This document shows positions 8,525 to 16,812 of a stretch of DNA of 47,304 nt, piece by piece; position 1 is the stretch's first letter; every line of letters starts with the position of its first letter. Position numbers and translations under genes: made by a program. The notes under the pieces are model-generated. The model worked only from the letters and a program-made list of their open reading frames with translations. It was not told the DNA's origin and made no database searches. The stretch comes from SAR202 cluster bacterium. Lineage in GTDB: Bacteria; Chloroflexota; Dehalococcoidia; Lucifugimonadales; UBA3495. The DNA lies in contig VGZV01000019.1 of NCBI GenBank assembly GCA_016872385.1, positions 1-47,304 on the forward strand. Direction: 5' to 3'.

Positions 8525-8779
8525 TTAGCTTGCCTTGAGCGACTCCCTTGTCTCACCCGGCGCTTCTGCGGTAATTCCGGGAATTACCAGCCTGGCGTGA
8601 AGCTGGCCAGACTTGTCAACCAGCGCGAGTTCTTTGCCCTCTTTCTGATAAGCCCGCAGAATGCCGTATAACTGGATGGCCCGCCGGAGGACTTCAGAAA
8701 GAGAAATCCCTTCTTCTTGGGCGATGCGGTCTAGCCCCTTGTAGACCTCGTCGGAGAAGCGGACTTGAACGTTTTTCAT
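8525..8779 (-). CDS. Ribbon-helix-helix (CopG/Arc-like) DNA-binding protein
   Basis: An 84-residue protein whose first 45 residues fit the ribbon-helix-helix fold: a short strand KNVQVRFSD, helix A YKGLDRIAQEEG, and helix B SLSEVLRRAIQLYG. Such proteins dimerise and bind operators, often as antitoxins or autoregulators. The C-terminal half (ELALVDKSGQLHARLVIPG) is beta-rich and could contact a partner. The gene directly downstream, 6 bases away, encodes a small unknown protein, so this may be a two-gene autoregulated unit. It is not clearly a toxin-antitoxin system. Confidence 0.78.
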   Translation of the reverse strand: MKNVQVRFSDEVYKGLDRIAQEEGISLSEVLRRAIQLYGILRAYQKEGKELALVDKSGQLHARLVIPGITAEAPGETRESLKAS

Positions 8780-8834
8780 TTCGACTCACTCTGCCTCGTG
8801 CTCGGTCGCCCTGTCACGTCGGGGTTGCACAGTA

Positions 8835-9104
8835 CTAAGTGCTAGTTCCAACAAAATTTCGTGAAGATGTCCACGATGTCTCACCAGGATGGAGATAAAG
8901 ACTGCCCGACAATTGGCGCCTTGTAACGAAAGTTACGCCCCCATGTTCCACATACTCAGTGACGGGGACACCCGTGGAGAGAATCTCTAGCTTGATGGAA
9001 TACATTTTCCACTCAGGCTCAATCACGGTCCAACCTCGATTCTCAAATTTGGCCGTCGGTTTGGGTCTCTGATCCAGGCTAGCACGATATACATGCACTG
9101 TCAA
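8835..9104 (-). CDS. Possible small hypothetical protein
   Basis: An 89-residue frame beginning with ATG, MTVHVYRASLDQRPKP, with no domain I recognise. Base composition is less GC-rich than its neighbours. No clear ribosome binding site is seen, and the sequence could be a gene remnant or chance. It lies between the CoA-transferase gene and the RHH gene on the same strand. Listed with low confidence because it is otherwise a 350-base gap. Confidence 0.3.
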   Translation of the reverse strand: MTVHVYRASLDQRPKPTAKFENRGWTVIEPEWKMYSIKLEILSTGVPVTEYVEHGGVTFVTRRQLSGSLYLHPGETSWTSSRNFVGTST

Positions 9105-9135
9105 TGCATTATCAATGTAAAACTAATGCACAAGG

Positions 9136-10326
9136 CTATTTACCAATGACCCCTTGCCGTTCCAGCTCTCCGACCTGCTCCGGCGTGTACCCCAACTCCG
9201 CCAGCACCTCGTGGTTGTGCTGCCCCAGCAGGGGCGGCGGGCGCTGGAGCGCAGGCGGCGTCTCCGTAAGCTTCAGCGGCGAACCTGGCACCCGCAAGTC
9301 CGGCACCTTGGGATGGGGCACCGGCGTAATCATGTTGCGGGCCAGCACCTGGGCATCGGCCACCACGTCGGACACGCGGTTGATGGGGCCGCAGGGCACT
9401 CCAGCGGCGGTGATGGCCTCCACCCAGTGGGACATGGGCTTGTCCTGGAAAATCTGGCTGAGAGCTGCCACGCATTCGGCACGGTGGGCCACCCGGTCGT
9501 CGTTGGTCTTGAAGCGCGGGTCGGCCATCAGCTCAGGGTGCCCGATGCCTCGGCACATGCGCTCCCACAGCCCCTGGTTGGCGCAGCCCAGGATGAAATA
9601 GCCATCGCTGGCGGAGAAGGTCTGGTAGGGCACCAGGCCGGGGTGGCCGGAACCCATGCGGTGGGGCACCCGGCCCGTGGCAAAGTAGCTGGTGGCGTGG
9701 TAGCTCATGGCCGCCACCTGGCCGTCCAGCAGGGAGGCGTCAATCCACTGGCCCTGGCCGGTTTGCTGCCGGTGGTACAGGGCGGTGACGATGCTGCCGT
9801 AAGCCATCATGCCGGTGAACAAGTCCACCAGGGAGAAGCCCACCCGCAGGGGCAGGCCGTCGGCCTCGCCGGTGAGGCTCATCAGGCCGCTGTAGCCCTG
9901 GATAATCAGGTCGTAGCCGGGCATCTCCGCCATTGGCCCGGTGCGGCCAAAGCCGGAAATGGTGCAGTACACGATGCCGGGGTTGACGGCGCGAACCGCT
10001 TCAAAGCCCAGACCCATGCGCTCCAACGCCCCGGCGCGGAAGCTCTCGATGAACACGTCCCCCTGGCGGGCCAAGGCCAGCACAATATCCACCGCCGCAG
10101 GTTCCTTGAGGTTCAGGCTCAGGCTGCGCTTGTTGCGGTTAAAGGAGAGGAACTGGGCGCTCTCGCCGTTCCAGAAGGGAGTCCAGGCGCGGGTCTCGTC
10201 GCCGTGGCCCGGCTCCTCGATTTTCACCACGTCGGCGCCCATGTCCCCCAGCAGCATGGTGCAAAAGGGGCCGGCCAGGGTGCGGGTCAGGTCCACCACT
10301 TTTATGTTTTGCAGCGCGGAGGGCAT
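9136..10326 (-). CDS. CaiB/BaiF class III CoA-transferase
   Basis: A 396-residue enzyme that moves CoA between organic acids through aspartyl-CoA intermediates. Start 10326 is chosen because GGAGAC lies 7 bases upstream; the earlier ATG at 10353 has no such site. Family motifs run from the N-terminus: KVVDLTRTLAGPFCTMLLGD, GADVVKIEEPGHGDETR, SFNRNKRSLSLNL, GYDLIIQGYSGLMS (with the catalytic Asp of GYD), and GVPCGPINRVSDVVAD near the end. It is most like formyl-CoA:oxalate or succinyl-CoA-dependent transferases; the acids used cannot be read from sequence. It stands alone between small genes and a divergent secreted-protein gene. Confidence 0.93.
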   Translation of the reverse strand: MPSALQNIKVVDLTRTLAGPFCTMLLGDMGADVVKIEEPGHGDETRAWTPFWNGESAQFLSFNRNKRSLSLNLKEPAAVDIVLALARQGDVFIESFRAGALERMGLGFEAVRAVNPGIVYCTISGFGRTGPMAEMPGYDLIIQGYSGLMSLTGEADGLPLRVGFSLVDLFTGMMAYGSIVTALYHRQQTGQGQWIDASLLDGQVAAMSYHATSYFATGRVPHRMGSGHPGLVPYQTFSASDGYFILGCANQGLWERMCRGIGHPELMADPRFKTNDDRVAHRAECVAALSQIFQDKPMSHWVEAITAAGVPCGPINRVSDVVADAQVLARNMITPVPHPKVPDLRVPGSPLKLTETPPALQRPPPLLGQHNHEVLAELGYTPEQVGELERQGVIGK

Positions 10327-10519
10327 TAGCTTGTCTCCGGTAACGGGAGTCAACGCAGGGGATTATAGCATGGACTGAAGGGAATGAGGTCTGCCTTGAC
10401 GGCGCTGGTCTCCCGTATATTTATGACGAAATTCGTCGAGTTTTACCTGCACTTTGTGGGCTATTGACGCGATTGGGGGGGCATATCCTCTACGGGAAGT
10501 CAGAACTTGGGGAGTTAAT

Positions 10520-11761
10520 ATGCTGAAATCAAGCACGTTGGCGCGCCTGGCTACCCTCACTGTGATTCTGAGTGTTGGAGTAATGTTAATTGGAGCAAAA
10601 CCGACGCCACCGCCGCCTGCCCCTGACCCCTGGGTTACTACAGGCAATGCGGGCACCAATCCCGCCACTCACTTCCTTGGCACCACCGACAACCAGGATC
10701 TGGTGCTGAAGACCAACGGTGCAGAGCAAATGCGGATTGGCGCGGCGGGAGGGGTTACTGTACCAGGGGCCTTTAACGCGGGGAGCGTGACCGCAACTGG
10801 GACGGTGACCGCAGGAAATGTTATTGCAACCGGCAACGTTGATGCTGCTGGGTTCACCCAGGGCGGCAGCGCCACCCTGAGTAACAGCATCAGTGGCAAT
10901 GCGGCCAGTGCAACTACAGCGACTACTGCCAACACTGCAGGGACTGCCACTGCACTGGCGGAGGATCCGCTTGACTGTGGTCTCAATGCCTTCGCTAATG
11001 CCATTGTGCCCAATGGTGACTTGACCTGTGCTCAGTTAAATTTTACCAACCTCACAGGTAACGCAACTGATGCACAAGTGCCGGACAACATCACCATCAG
11101 CTTGGCAGCGACCGCCACCGCCTTGGCCGCTGACCCCGCCGACTGCGCTGCGGGACAGTTCGCCAACGCCATAGCGGCCAACGGCAACCTGACCTGCGCG
11201 CAAGTGAACTTCGCAGACGTGGCGGGCGCAGCCACAGATGCGCAAATACCTGATAACATCACCGTCAATTTGGCGACGACCGCCACAGCACTATCGAATG
11301 ATGCGACTGAGCCTTCCCGCATTCAAACCTGGGGCGATGCCAGCAACGTCAGCTTTAGTGGCACTGGCATTGCACAGCAGATCATCGACACAACTATATC
11401 TGTTACCGTCCCAGCGGGGAAGGCGTACTATTATTTCGTCGCGTACAACGGGATCTTGCTATACAATTTCAATGATCGGACAGCCGGGAGTACGGGGTTT
11501 TATGGCACCTGGAGTGCCTATCTACTTGCAAACACCACCCCGGTAAGCATGACCCACCATGTAGTCAACACAGGATACAGAGAGGACTGGTCTGCGGTCG
11601 GAGCCAGCCTTTATTGGCGAGCAAACTGGAGCACCACCTGGCTGGTCCGGTTGGGGGAGGGAACCCACAACCTAAAGGTCAACATCAATGGCGGTTCTGA
11701 CAACACGATGAATATAGTTCATGTGCAGCATCAGGGAATGGAGGTGATGCGCGTTAATTAG
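10520..11761 (+). CDS. Secreted tail-fibre-like repeat protein
   Basis: A 413-residue exported protein. The ATG at 10520 follows GGGGAG. Residues 1-27 form a signal peptide (TLTVILSVGVMLIGA), then a Pro-rich stretch. Residues 40-80 (GNAGTNPATHFLGTTDNQDL, then VLKTNGAEQMRIG) match the segment that precedes collar-like beta domains in phage tail-fibre and bacterial surface proteins. Two tandem 56-residue repeats follow (142-197 and 198-253), each starting TATALA-DP-DC and ending DAQ-PDNIT, with two Cys per repeat that may pair; a third copy is cut short at 254. The C-terminal 150 residues are a Trp/Tyr-rich beta domain. It is divergent from the CoA-transferase gene. Surface attachment or adhesion is an inference. 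Confidence 0.8.
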   Translation: MLKSSTLARLATLTVILSVGVMLIGAKPTPPPPAPDPWVTTGNAGTNPATHFLGTTDNQDLVLKTNGAEQMRIGAAGGVTVPGAFNAGSVTATGTVTAGNVIATGNVDAAGFTQGGSATLSNSISGNAASATTATTANTAGTATALAEDPLDCGLNAFANAIVPNGDLTCAQLNFTNLTGNATDAQVPDNITISLAATATALAADPADCAAGQFANAIAANGNLTCAQVNFADVAGAATDAQIPDNITVNLATTATALSNDATEPSRIQTWGDASNVSFSGTGIAQQIIDTTISVTVPAGKAYYYFVAYNGILLYNFNDRTAGSTGFYGTWSAYLLANTTPVSMTHHVVNTGYREDWSAVGASLYWRANWSTTWLVRLGEGTHNLKVNINGGSDNTMNIVHVQHQGMEVMRVN

Positions 11762-11967
11762 CAGCCGGACACAGTACGGGACGATTCGATTTTATTGACC
11801 CTTGAGTAAGTGGCTAACCCCCCTCGTCTCGGCCTGACGGCAGAGGGCATCCTTCTAATTTAGGGGCACAGCACGCCGTGCCCCTGCCTTCTTGCCGCCT
11901 TCAGTTGACCGCCCCAGCCGCTAGTGCTACGGTTGCTCCGCAAACTGCCTTGGTTGGAGCACCCGCC

Positions 11968-12900
11968 ATGAAGCCCTCCCCTCCCCCGCTCCTCCTGGTT
12001 CTGGGCGGCATCAACATGGACCTGCTGACCTACTCGCCTCGGTTCCCCCAGGCGGGGGAAACAGTCGTGGGCACCCGCTTCCTCACCTACGCCGGGGGCA
12101 AGGGAGCCAACCAGTCGGTGGCCGCCGCCCGCATGGGCGCAAAAGCCGCCATGATTGGCCGGGTAGGGGATGACCTTTTTGGGCCGCAGCTCATCCAGGG
12201 CTTGCGGGATAGCGGCGTGGATGTCTCCGGCGTGGGGGGCAGCCCCGGCGCAAGCTCCGGCATTGCCGTGATTAACATTGACGCTTCGGCCCAGAACCGG
12301 ATTATTCAGGTTCCAGGGGCCAACCACGCCTGCGGCGAGGCGGAGCTACGGCAGGTCATGCGGCGGCTGCCCCAGGCCTCGGCCTTGCTGCTGCAACTGG
12401 AATTGCCGCTGGAGTTGACTCTGGCGGCGGCTCAGGCGGCCCACAACCAGGGCAAGCTGGTGATGCTGGACCCCGGCCCGGCGCGCCCGCTGCCTGACTC
12501 CCTCTACCGCTGCTGTGACGTGATTACCCCCAACGAGACCGAGGCGGCGGCGTTGGTTGGCTTTCCCGTGGGCGACCTGGCCTCGGCGGGGCGGGCGGCC
12601 CAGGTTTTGCTGGCGCGCGGGGCCAGGTGCGCCGTGATTAAGCTGGGCCGCCAGGGGGCCTGGTTCGCTACCCCAAACGAGCAGGGCCACGTGCCAGCCT
12701 TTCCGGTGGCAGCGGTGGACTCAGTGGCGGCGGGCGACGCCTTTAACGGGGCGCTGGCGGTGTTGCTGGCCGAGGGTTGCTCGCTATCGGAGGCGCTGCG
12801 CTGGGCCGCGGCGGCAGGCGCGCTGGCCGTTACCAAGGTGGGGGCGCAGGACTCCATGCCCTGGCGGGCGGAGGTGGCGGGTTTGCTGGGGAGCCAATAA
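11968..12900 (+). CDS. PfkB/ribokinase-family carbohydrate kinase
   Basis: A 310-residue sugar or nucleoside kinase. The ATG at 11968 is preferred over an in-frame start 90 bases earlier, because family similarity begins at LVLGGINMDL. The N-terminal substrate motif GGKGANQSVAAARMG is typical of ribokinase; later come ITPNETEAAALVG and the catalytic anion-hole signature DSVAAGDAFNGALAV, whose Asp acts as base. No transporter or isomerase lies beside it, so ribose is only the best guess for the substrate. An 8-bp hairpin (AGGGGCAC/GTGCCCCT, 11862-11885) lies upstream, probably a dispersed palindrome or the end of the preceding gene's transcript. Confidence 0.9.
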   Translation: MKPSPPPLLLVLGGINMDLLTYSPRFPQAGETVVGTRFLTYAGGKGANQSVAAARMGAKAAMIGRVGDDLFGPQLIQGLRDSGVDVSGVGGSPGASSGIAVINIDASAQNRIIQVPGANHACGEAELRQVMRRLPQASALLLQLELPLELTLAAAQAAHNQGKLVMLDPGPARPLPDSLYRCCDVITPNETEAAALVGFPVGDLASAGRAAQVLLARGARCAVIKLGRQGAWFATPNEQGHVPAFPVAAVDSVAAGDAFNGALAVLLAEGCSLSEALRWAAAAGALAVTKVGAQDSMPWRAEVAGLLGSQ

Positions 12901-12906
12901 CCGCGA

Positions 12907-13152
12907 CTACAGTGACACCGCCGGGACGCTGATTACCCGCTCCGGCTTCTGGTGGCGGTCAAAGATGTCGTGGTAGAGTTGGTCCATCTTCTTGAGGACT
13001 TCCGGCGTGAAGTAGCTCTCTCCGCACTGACGGCACACACCAGCTGGAACATTGCTGACAATCAACAGATTCCCCTTGCGCCGGTAATCGTATTCGATCC
13101 TCTTTTCCTCCACGGTGGCGCAGCAGAAAGTGCAATCGCCGTAGGTGGTCAT
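12907..13152 (-). CDS. YgiT-type zinc-finger antitoxin (MqsA N-domain-like)
   Basis: An 81-residue protein with two CxxC knuckles, CTFC (about 7-10) and CRQC (about 41-44), spaced as in the YgiT-type zinc finger; the C-terminal part ends VISVPAVSL, the typical tail. The ATG at 13152 follows AGGAG and overlaps the stop of the upstream DUF4258 gene by ATGA. The pair matches the toxin-antitoxin arrangement with the toxin first. The antitoxin would bind the toxin and perhaps the shared promoter. Confidence 0.88.
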   Translation of the reverse strand: MTTYGDCTFCCATVEEKRIEYDYRRKGNLLIVSNVPAGVCRQCGESYFTPEVLKKMDQLYHDIFDRHQKPERVISVPAVSL

Positions 13153-13481
13153 ACTCTTTCTCCTCTTTCCCGTGGTGTCCTCCACCAGGGCGGGTTTGGC
13201 AAATACACCGTTATGATCCTAACCCTTCCAAGATTCTGTCCCCCGCTGCTAACCCAACCGATTACCAGATGGATGGGTTTTGTCCCCGCATATCCCAGGA
13301 TCAGACAACTCCAACCCCGTGGGTCATCTGCATATTCTTCCAGAACTTCCCCATTCCCAACGGCCTGTTCAAGCTCCACTATGTCCAGGTCTTCTGCCAG
13401 CCGCTCACGCTCGGCATGGATACTAATCTGATACCTGCCCTGTCTGAACAGTCGCTGAATTTCCGGGAAGTTTGGAATCAT
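13149..13481 (-). CDS. DUF4258 protein, probable toxin of a type II pair
   Basis: A 110-residue small basic protein. The DUF4258 pattern is visible: YQISIHAERERLAEDLDIVE (17-36, His followed by an acidic/basic helix), a middle EEYADDPRGWSCLILGY, and the strand HLVIGWV, then RVRIITVYLP. Such proteins have a RelE/BrnT-like fold and commonly partner with YgiT-type zinc fingers. The C-terminal tail, WWRTPRERGERV, overlaps the start of the antitoxin gene. Chromosomal toxin-antitoxin function is inferred from the pairing. Confidence 0.85.
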   Translation of the reverse strand: MIPNFPEIQRLFRQGRYQISIHAERERLAEDLDIVELEQAVGNGEVLEEYADDPRGWSCLILGYAGTKPIHLVIGWVSSGGQNLGRVRIITVYLPNPPWWRTPRERGERV

Positions 13482-13503
13482 GTCTGCCTATGGGGAAATT
13501 ATA

Positions 13504-14811
13504 TCAGAGCCACCCCAGCAACCTTTCCGCCCACAGGGCCAGCAGGGAAATTAGCAGCGTTGCCAGCGTCACCGGCAGGCCCAGGCGCAGGAACTGCCGA
13601 AAGGTAATCACCACCCCGTCCTTGCGCGCCTGCTCCGCCACTATCAGGTTCGCCACTGCGCCCACCAGGGTCAGGTTGCCCGCCAGGGTGGCCGATGAAG
13701 CCAGGCCCAACCACAGCAGGTCGCTGGCCTGGGGTTCCAGCACCGGCAGCATCAGCACAGTGTAGGGCACGTTGCTGACGATTTGGGACAAGGCCAGGCT
13801 GATGCCGTGCAGCAAAGCCAGCCCTGGCAAGTCCTGGGTGATGGGCACTGCGTCAACGGCCCAGTCCAGGTAGCCGTGGCCCACTATGCCGCCGATGACC
13901 ACGAACAGCCCGCCGAAGAACACCAGCAGCAGCCAGTCCACCCCGGAAAACAACTCCCGGGGGGAATGCCGCGCAACCACCAGCATCAACCCGCCGCCAG
14001 CCACCGCCACTAGAGGTACAGTTAACCCGGTCCACCGAGTGGAAAGGAACCCAGCCAGCACCAGCGCCAGAATGAGAATTGAGGGTTTGGGAAATCCCCC
14101 CCTTGGGAGGAAATCCCCCCTGGCCCCCCTTTGCGAAAGGGGGGAACTTGCTATCCCCCCTTTGTAAAGAGCCTGCCCTGAGCCTGCCGAAGGAGGGGTT
14201 GGGGGGATTTCTCCCGCCTTTAGCTCTTTGCGGTACAGCCAAAAGGTGGCCGCCACCAGCGCCAGGGACGACAGCACCGCCACCGGCAGTAATCGGAACA
14301 TGAACGCCCCATAGGACATGCCTGATTTCAAGCCCACCAGCACGTTCTGGGGATTGCCGGTAATGGTGGCCGCGCCGCCAATGTTGGAGGCCATCGCCTC
14401 GGCCAGCAGGAAAGGCAGGGGATTCAGGCCGCGGCTCCGGCAGTGGGCCACCACGATGGGCGTAAACACCAGCACCACCGCGTCGTTGACCAGGAAGGCG
14501 CTGGCGATGCCGGTAACTGCCACCACTATGACCAGGAGAGCGCGGGGGGACCGGGCATGTTCCAGGCACAGGGCGGCCAGGGCCTGAGTGTATCCGTCTC
14601 GTTGCAGCCCGGCAATGACCAGCATCATGCCCAGGAGCAGGGCAATGGTATCCCAGTCAATGGCTGCAATAGCGGCGTCAAAGGTCAGGGCGCCGGTAAC
14701 CACCATTGCCACGGCACCCAGGAAGGCCACCACGGGCCGGTCCAGAGTTACCTTGGGCAGGCGGGTCAGTGCCACGCCCAGAAAAGTGACGATAAAGATG
14801 ACCAGGGCCAC
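13504..14811 (-). CDS. ArsB/NhaD/SLC13-type ion transporter with an in-frame repeat insert
   Basis: A 435-residue membrane transporter with about 10-11 hydrophobic helices; GTG start. The signature FLVNDAVVLVFTPIV (106-120) and ASNIGGAATITGNPQN (141-156) is typical of the ion transporter superfamily that includes ArsB, NhaD and SLC13 carriers; the matching second half has QIVSNVPYTVLML. Between helices, residues 201-242 (14086-14211) are a low-complexity segment, EIPPTPPSAGSGQALYKGG onward, encoded by a dispersed C/G-palindrome repeat. It lies in the central loop and keeps the frame, so the carrier may still fold. Substrate (arsenite, Na+/H+ or a carboxylate) is not decided. Confidence 0.88.
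   Translation of the reverse strand: MALVIFIVTFLGVALTRLPKVTLDRPVVAFLGAVAMVVTGALTFDAAIAAIDWDTIALLLGMMLVIAGLQRDGYTQALAALCLEHARSPRALLVIVVAVTGIASAFLVNDAVVLVFTPIVVAHCRSRGLNPLPFLLAEAMASNIGGAATITGNPQNVLVGLKSGMSYGAFMFRLLPVAVLSSLALVAATFWLYRKELKAGEIPPTPPSAGSGQALYKGGIASSPLSQRGARGDFLPRGGFPKPSILILALVLAGFLSTRWTGLTVPLVAVAGGGLMLVVARHSPRELFSGVDWLLLVFFGGLFVVIGGIVGHGYLDWAVDAVPITQDLPGLALLHGISLALSQIVSNVPYTVLMLPVLEPQASDLLWLGLASSATLAGNLTLVGAVANLIVAEQARKDGVVITFRQFLRLGLPVTLATLLISLLALWAERLLGWL
14086..14211 (-). repeat. Dispersed palindromic repeat in frame within a transporter gene
   Basis: A 126-base insert, exactly 42 codons, beginning GAAATCCCCCCAACCCC on the gene strand. It includes CTTCGGCAGGCTCAGGG and repeated CCCCCTTT/AAAGGGGG palindromes. 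The same opening (GAAATCTCCCCAACC) occurs in frame in the acyl-CoA ligase gene at 26874, and the CAGGGCAGGCTCT core recurs in gaps near 33720 and 47180. Confidence 0.82.
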
Positions 14812-14832
14812 TGAAGACGACCTGGCTGCTTG

Positions 14833-15432
14833 CTACGCCCGGCGGCGGCTGGCGGTGCGGCGCGACCCGTGGCCCGGCGATTCCATCAGTTGAGCCAGCA
14901 GCCCCAAGGCCACCGTAGCCAGGGCGTCTAGAATCGCCACCACTGCCAGCAGCTTGATATACGTGCTGCGCTTGAGAGGGTCCACGCACTGCAGGATTCC
15001 TACCATCAGCAGGCCAGCCATCACCAGGGAAAGCAGCACCGCGCCGCCCCACCACAGCCGGACTACTCCTCCCGCCGGACGCACTCCCAGCAGGTAGGCC
15101 ATGTGACCCAGGGTAAGGGCCACTACCACCACGGTAGCCACCACCTGCCAGCTCCGCTGGTCTTGGACCAGCATCCCCCAGATTAGTAACACCACCACAC
15201 CCAGGGCCGCCAGGGAAGCTATGGCGCCCAGGAAACTCAGCGGATTGAGCCACCCACTGCCCTCCCGGCTGGCGCTGATTAACCCGGTCACGCTGAAACC
15301 AGCCACCACCAGCATGGTCAGCAACAGCTTCTTTTGCAGGCCCTCAAACTCGCCAAAGACCGCCACCGATATGCCTATGGTGGCGCTAGCCAGCAGCGCC
15401 GCCAGCGTCGTGGTTAGGAAAAACTTCTTCAA
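14833..15432 (-). CDS. Hypothetical membrane protein
   Basis: A 199-residue protein with about five or six hydrophobic helices and no known family that I recognise. A TTG start at 15432 is preferred: AGGAG lies 8 bases upstream and the protein then begins LKKFFLTTTLAALLASATIG, a natural first helix. A longer frame starts with ATG at 15474 but passes through the binding site. The C-terminus is Arg-rich (HGSRRTASRRRA) and probably cytoplasmic. It ends 22 bases before the transporter gene, so the two may be co-transcribed. Confidence 0.75.
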   Translation of the reverse strand: MKKFFLTTTLAALLASATIGISVAVFGEFEGLQKKLLLTMLVVAGFSVTGLISASREGSGWLNPLSFLGAIASLAALGVVVLLIWGMLVQDQRSWQVVATVVVVALTLGHMAYLLGVRPAGGVVRLWWGGAVLLSLVMAGLLMVGILQCVDPLKRSTYIKLLAVVAILDALATVALGLLAQLMESPGHGSRRTASRRRA

Positions 15433-15500
15433 GGGAATTACTCCTACCGATGCGCTAAAAGAGCCACTGCTCATTATGCCCCATTCCCGCCGGACATGGT

Positions 15501-16010
15501 ATGCTAGGGGCCGTGCTGAATGGAGATAAATTTTGCATGGCCTGCGCCACCCCCCTGGAGGCGCGGGAGACTGCGGGCCGGCTGCGCCCGGTCTGCCCCA
15601 GCTGCGGACGGGTGGTGTACTATGATCCCAAAATTGCCGCCACGGCCATTGTGCCGCGGCAGGGCAAGGTGCTGCTTATCCGGCGCGCCGGGGAGGTGGG
15701 TTACGGCCTGTGGAGTATGCCCGGCGGCTACGTGGACCGGGGCGAGGAGGTAGAAGCGGCGGCAGTTAGGGAAGCCTGGGAGGAAACGGGGCTAGAGGTA
15801 GCAGTGGACCGGCTGGTGGGGGTATTTTCCGAAGCCGGTCACCCGGTAATTGTGGCAGCCTACGCCGTCCACGAGACCGGCGGCGAGCTGAAAGCCGGTC
15901 CGGAGGCGCTGGATGTGGGGTTCTTCTCCCCTGAGGAACTGCCGCCCCTGGCTTTCCCTCGGGACGCCCTGATTCTGGAACGGTGGCGTGAGATGCGTAA
16001 TGGGAGTTAG
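15501..16010 (+). CDS. Nudix hydrolase with N-terminal zinc ribbon
   Basis: A 169-residue (or slightly shorter) cytosolic pyrophosphohydrolase. Near the N-terminus CMAC (12-15) and CPSC (32-35) form a zinc ribbon as in NADH pyrophosphatase-like Nudix proteins. The Nudix box GGYVDRGEEVEAAAVREAWE, followed by ETG, fits GX5EX7REUXEEXG fully. Substrates are likely nucleotide-sugar or dinucleotide diphosphates. The start is uncertain: ATG 15501 or GTG 15513, which has AGGGG just upstream. It is divergent from the membrane protein gene. Confidence 0.9.
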   Translation: MLGAVLNGDKFCMACATPLEARETAGRLRPVCPSCGRVVYYDPKIAATAIVPRQGKVLLIRRAGEVGYGLWSMPGGYVDRGEEVEAAAVREAWEETGLEVAVDRLVGVFSEAGHPVIVAAYAVHETGGELKAGPEALDVGFFSPEELPPLAFPRDALILERWREMRNGS

Positions 16011-16041
16011 CCGAAAACTTGTGCTGTGTCTGGGGTGATTG

Positions 16042-16488
16042 ATGGTCGAGCAGACTAGAGTTGGTGAAAATGTCGATGCCCAGACCCAGTACTTACTTCA
16101 CGCCAGTGAACAGTACTGGCTACACGTCAGGCACTTGGATAGTCTGCGAAACGCCTTTACCAGCTTTTATGCGTTGATAGTAGCAGGATTTTTCGCATTT
16201 ACGGGCAAAGATGCAACGGTGTCTCATTGGTCAGTCTACGCAGGTCTGACAATGCTTTCTGCGTTTGGGTCATTACTCAATTGGAGAGCAAACGAGCACA
16301 TCAGCACATACCAAACCAGAATCGTTGAGATTGCCCGACGGGTAGGGATGGGAGACATCGTACCCAACATCGGAGTACCGCAGGGGCACTGGCGGGGGTT
16401 CAGAGTACTCTATGTAGCTCTTTATGTAATTGGCACAGCAGCTTTCTTCTTTCTACTTGTCTACTCACTGTGTCGGTCTTTCTCTTGA
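16042..16488 (+). CDS. Hypothetical membrane protein with soluble N-terminus
   Basis: A 148-residue protein from ATG 16042. Residues 1-35 are a polar helix (TQYLLHASEQYWLHVRHLD), followed by two hydrophobic segments (FYALIVAGFFAFTG and VYAGLTMLSAFGSLLNW), a polar region with ARRVGMGDIVPNIGVPQG, and a last membrane helix VLYVALYVIGTAAFFFLLVYS. The layout resembles small bacterial membrane proteins linked to stress or defence effector families, but no motif decides this. Base composition is lower in GC than its neighbours, which may mean later acquisition. Confidence 0.65.
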   Translation: MVEQTRVGENVDAQTQYLLHASEQYWLHVRHLDSLRNAFTSFYALIVAGFFAFTGKDATVSHWSVYAGLTMLSAFGSLLNWRANEHISTYQTRIVEIARRVGMGDIVPNIGVPQGHWRGFRVLYVALYVIGTAAFFFLLVYSLCRSFS

Positions 16489-16638
16489 AAGATAGGGGAC
16501 GGTCACTCCTTTCTAGATAAGAGGCTTTGGGTCAGGTTCCCTGTTGCTTCCGGTGTGGCCCCTGGCTGTTTCCCCTCCCAGGTGCTACCGTGAAGGTATA
16601 GAGTCTCCATAGCGAACTTCACCCCCGCGGTCACCGCC

Positions 16639-16803
16639 ATGTTCAAGAACCTGATTTTCTACACCGTAGCGGGCAGCATTTTCTGGGCAGTGTCCCAACG
16701 AGTGGGCGCTGGCTTGGGCTGGAGTTTGGCTGCTTCCCTGCTGCTGCCGCCCCTCATGGTCATAGGCTGGGTGCTCTACAAGAACCGCCGACCCCTGCTG
16801 TAA
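16639..16803 (+). CDS. 54-residue membrane miniprotein
   Basis: A small frame, MFKNLIFYTVAGSIFW onward, ending KNRRPLL, with two hydrophobic segments (about 5-16 and 25-45) and a basic C-terminus. It ends 9 bases before the start of the comF frame, as in a small operon. No strong ribosome binding site is seen. The codon pattern is GC-rich like its neighbours. Function unknown; it could also be a chance frame. Confidence 0.45.
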   Translation: MFKNLIFYTVAGSIFWAVSQRVGAGLGWSLAASLLLPPLMVIGWVLYKNRRPLL

Positions 16804-16812
16804 AATCTTCCC

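Noticed and set aside
9154..10329. 391-residue antisense frame opposite the CoA-transferase gene
   Set aside because: His/Val/Gln-rich shadow translation typical of the reverse of GC-rich genes; the - strand frame matches a known family throughout.
13504..14811. Transporter as a pseudogene because of its insert
   Set aside because: The insert keeps the frame and both halves of the carrier are complete, so the gene can be expressed.
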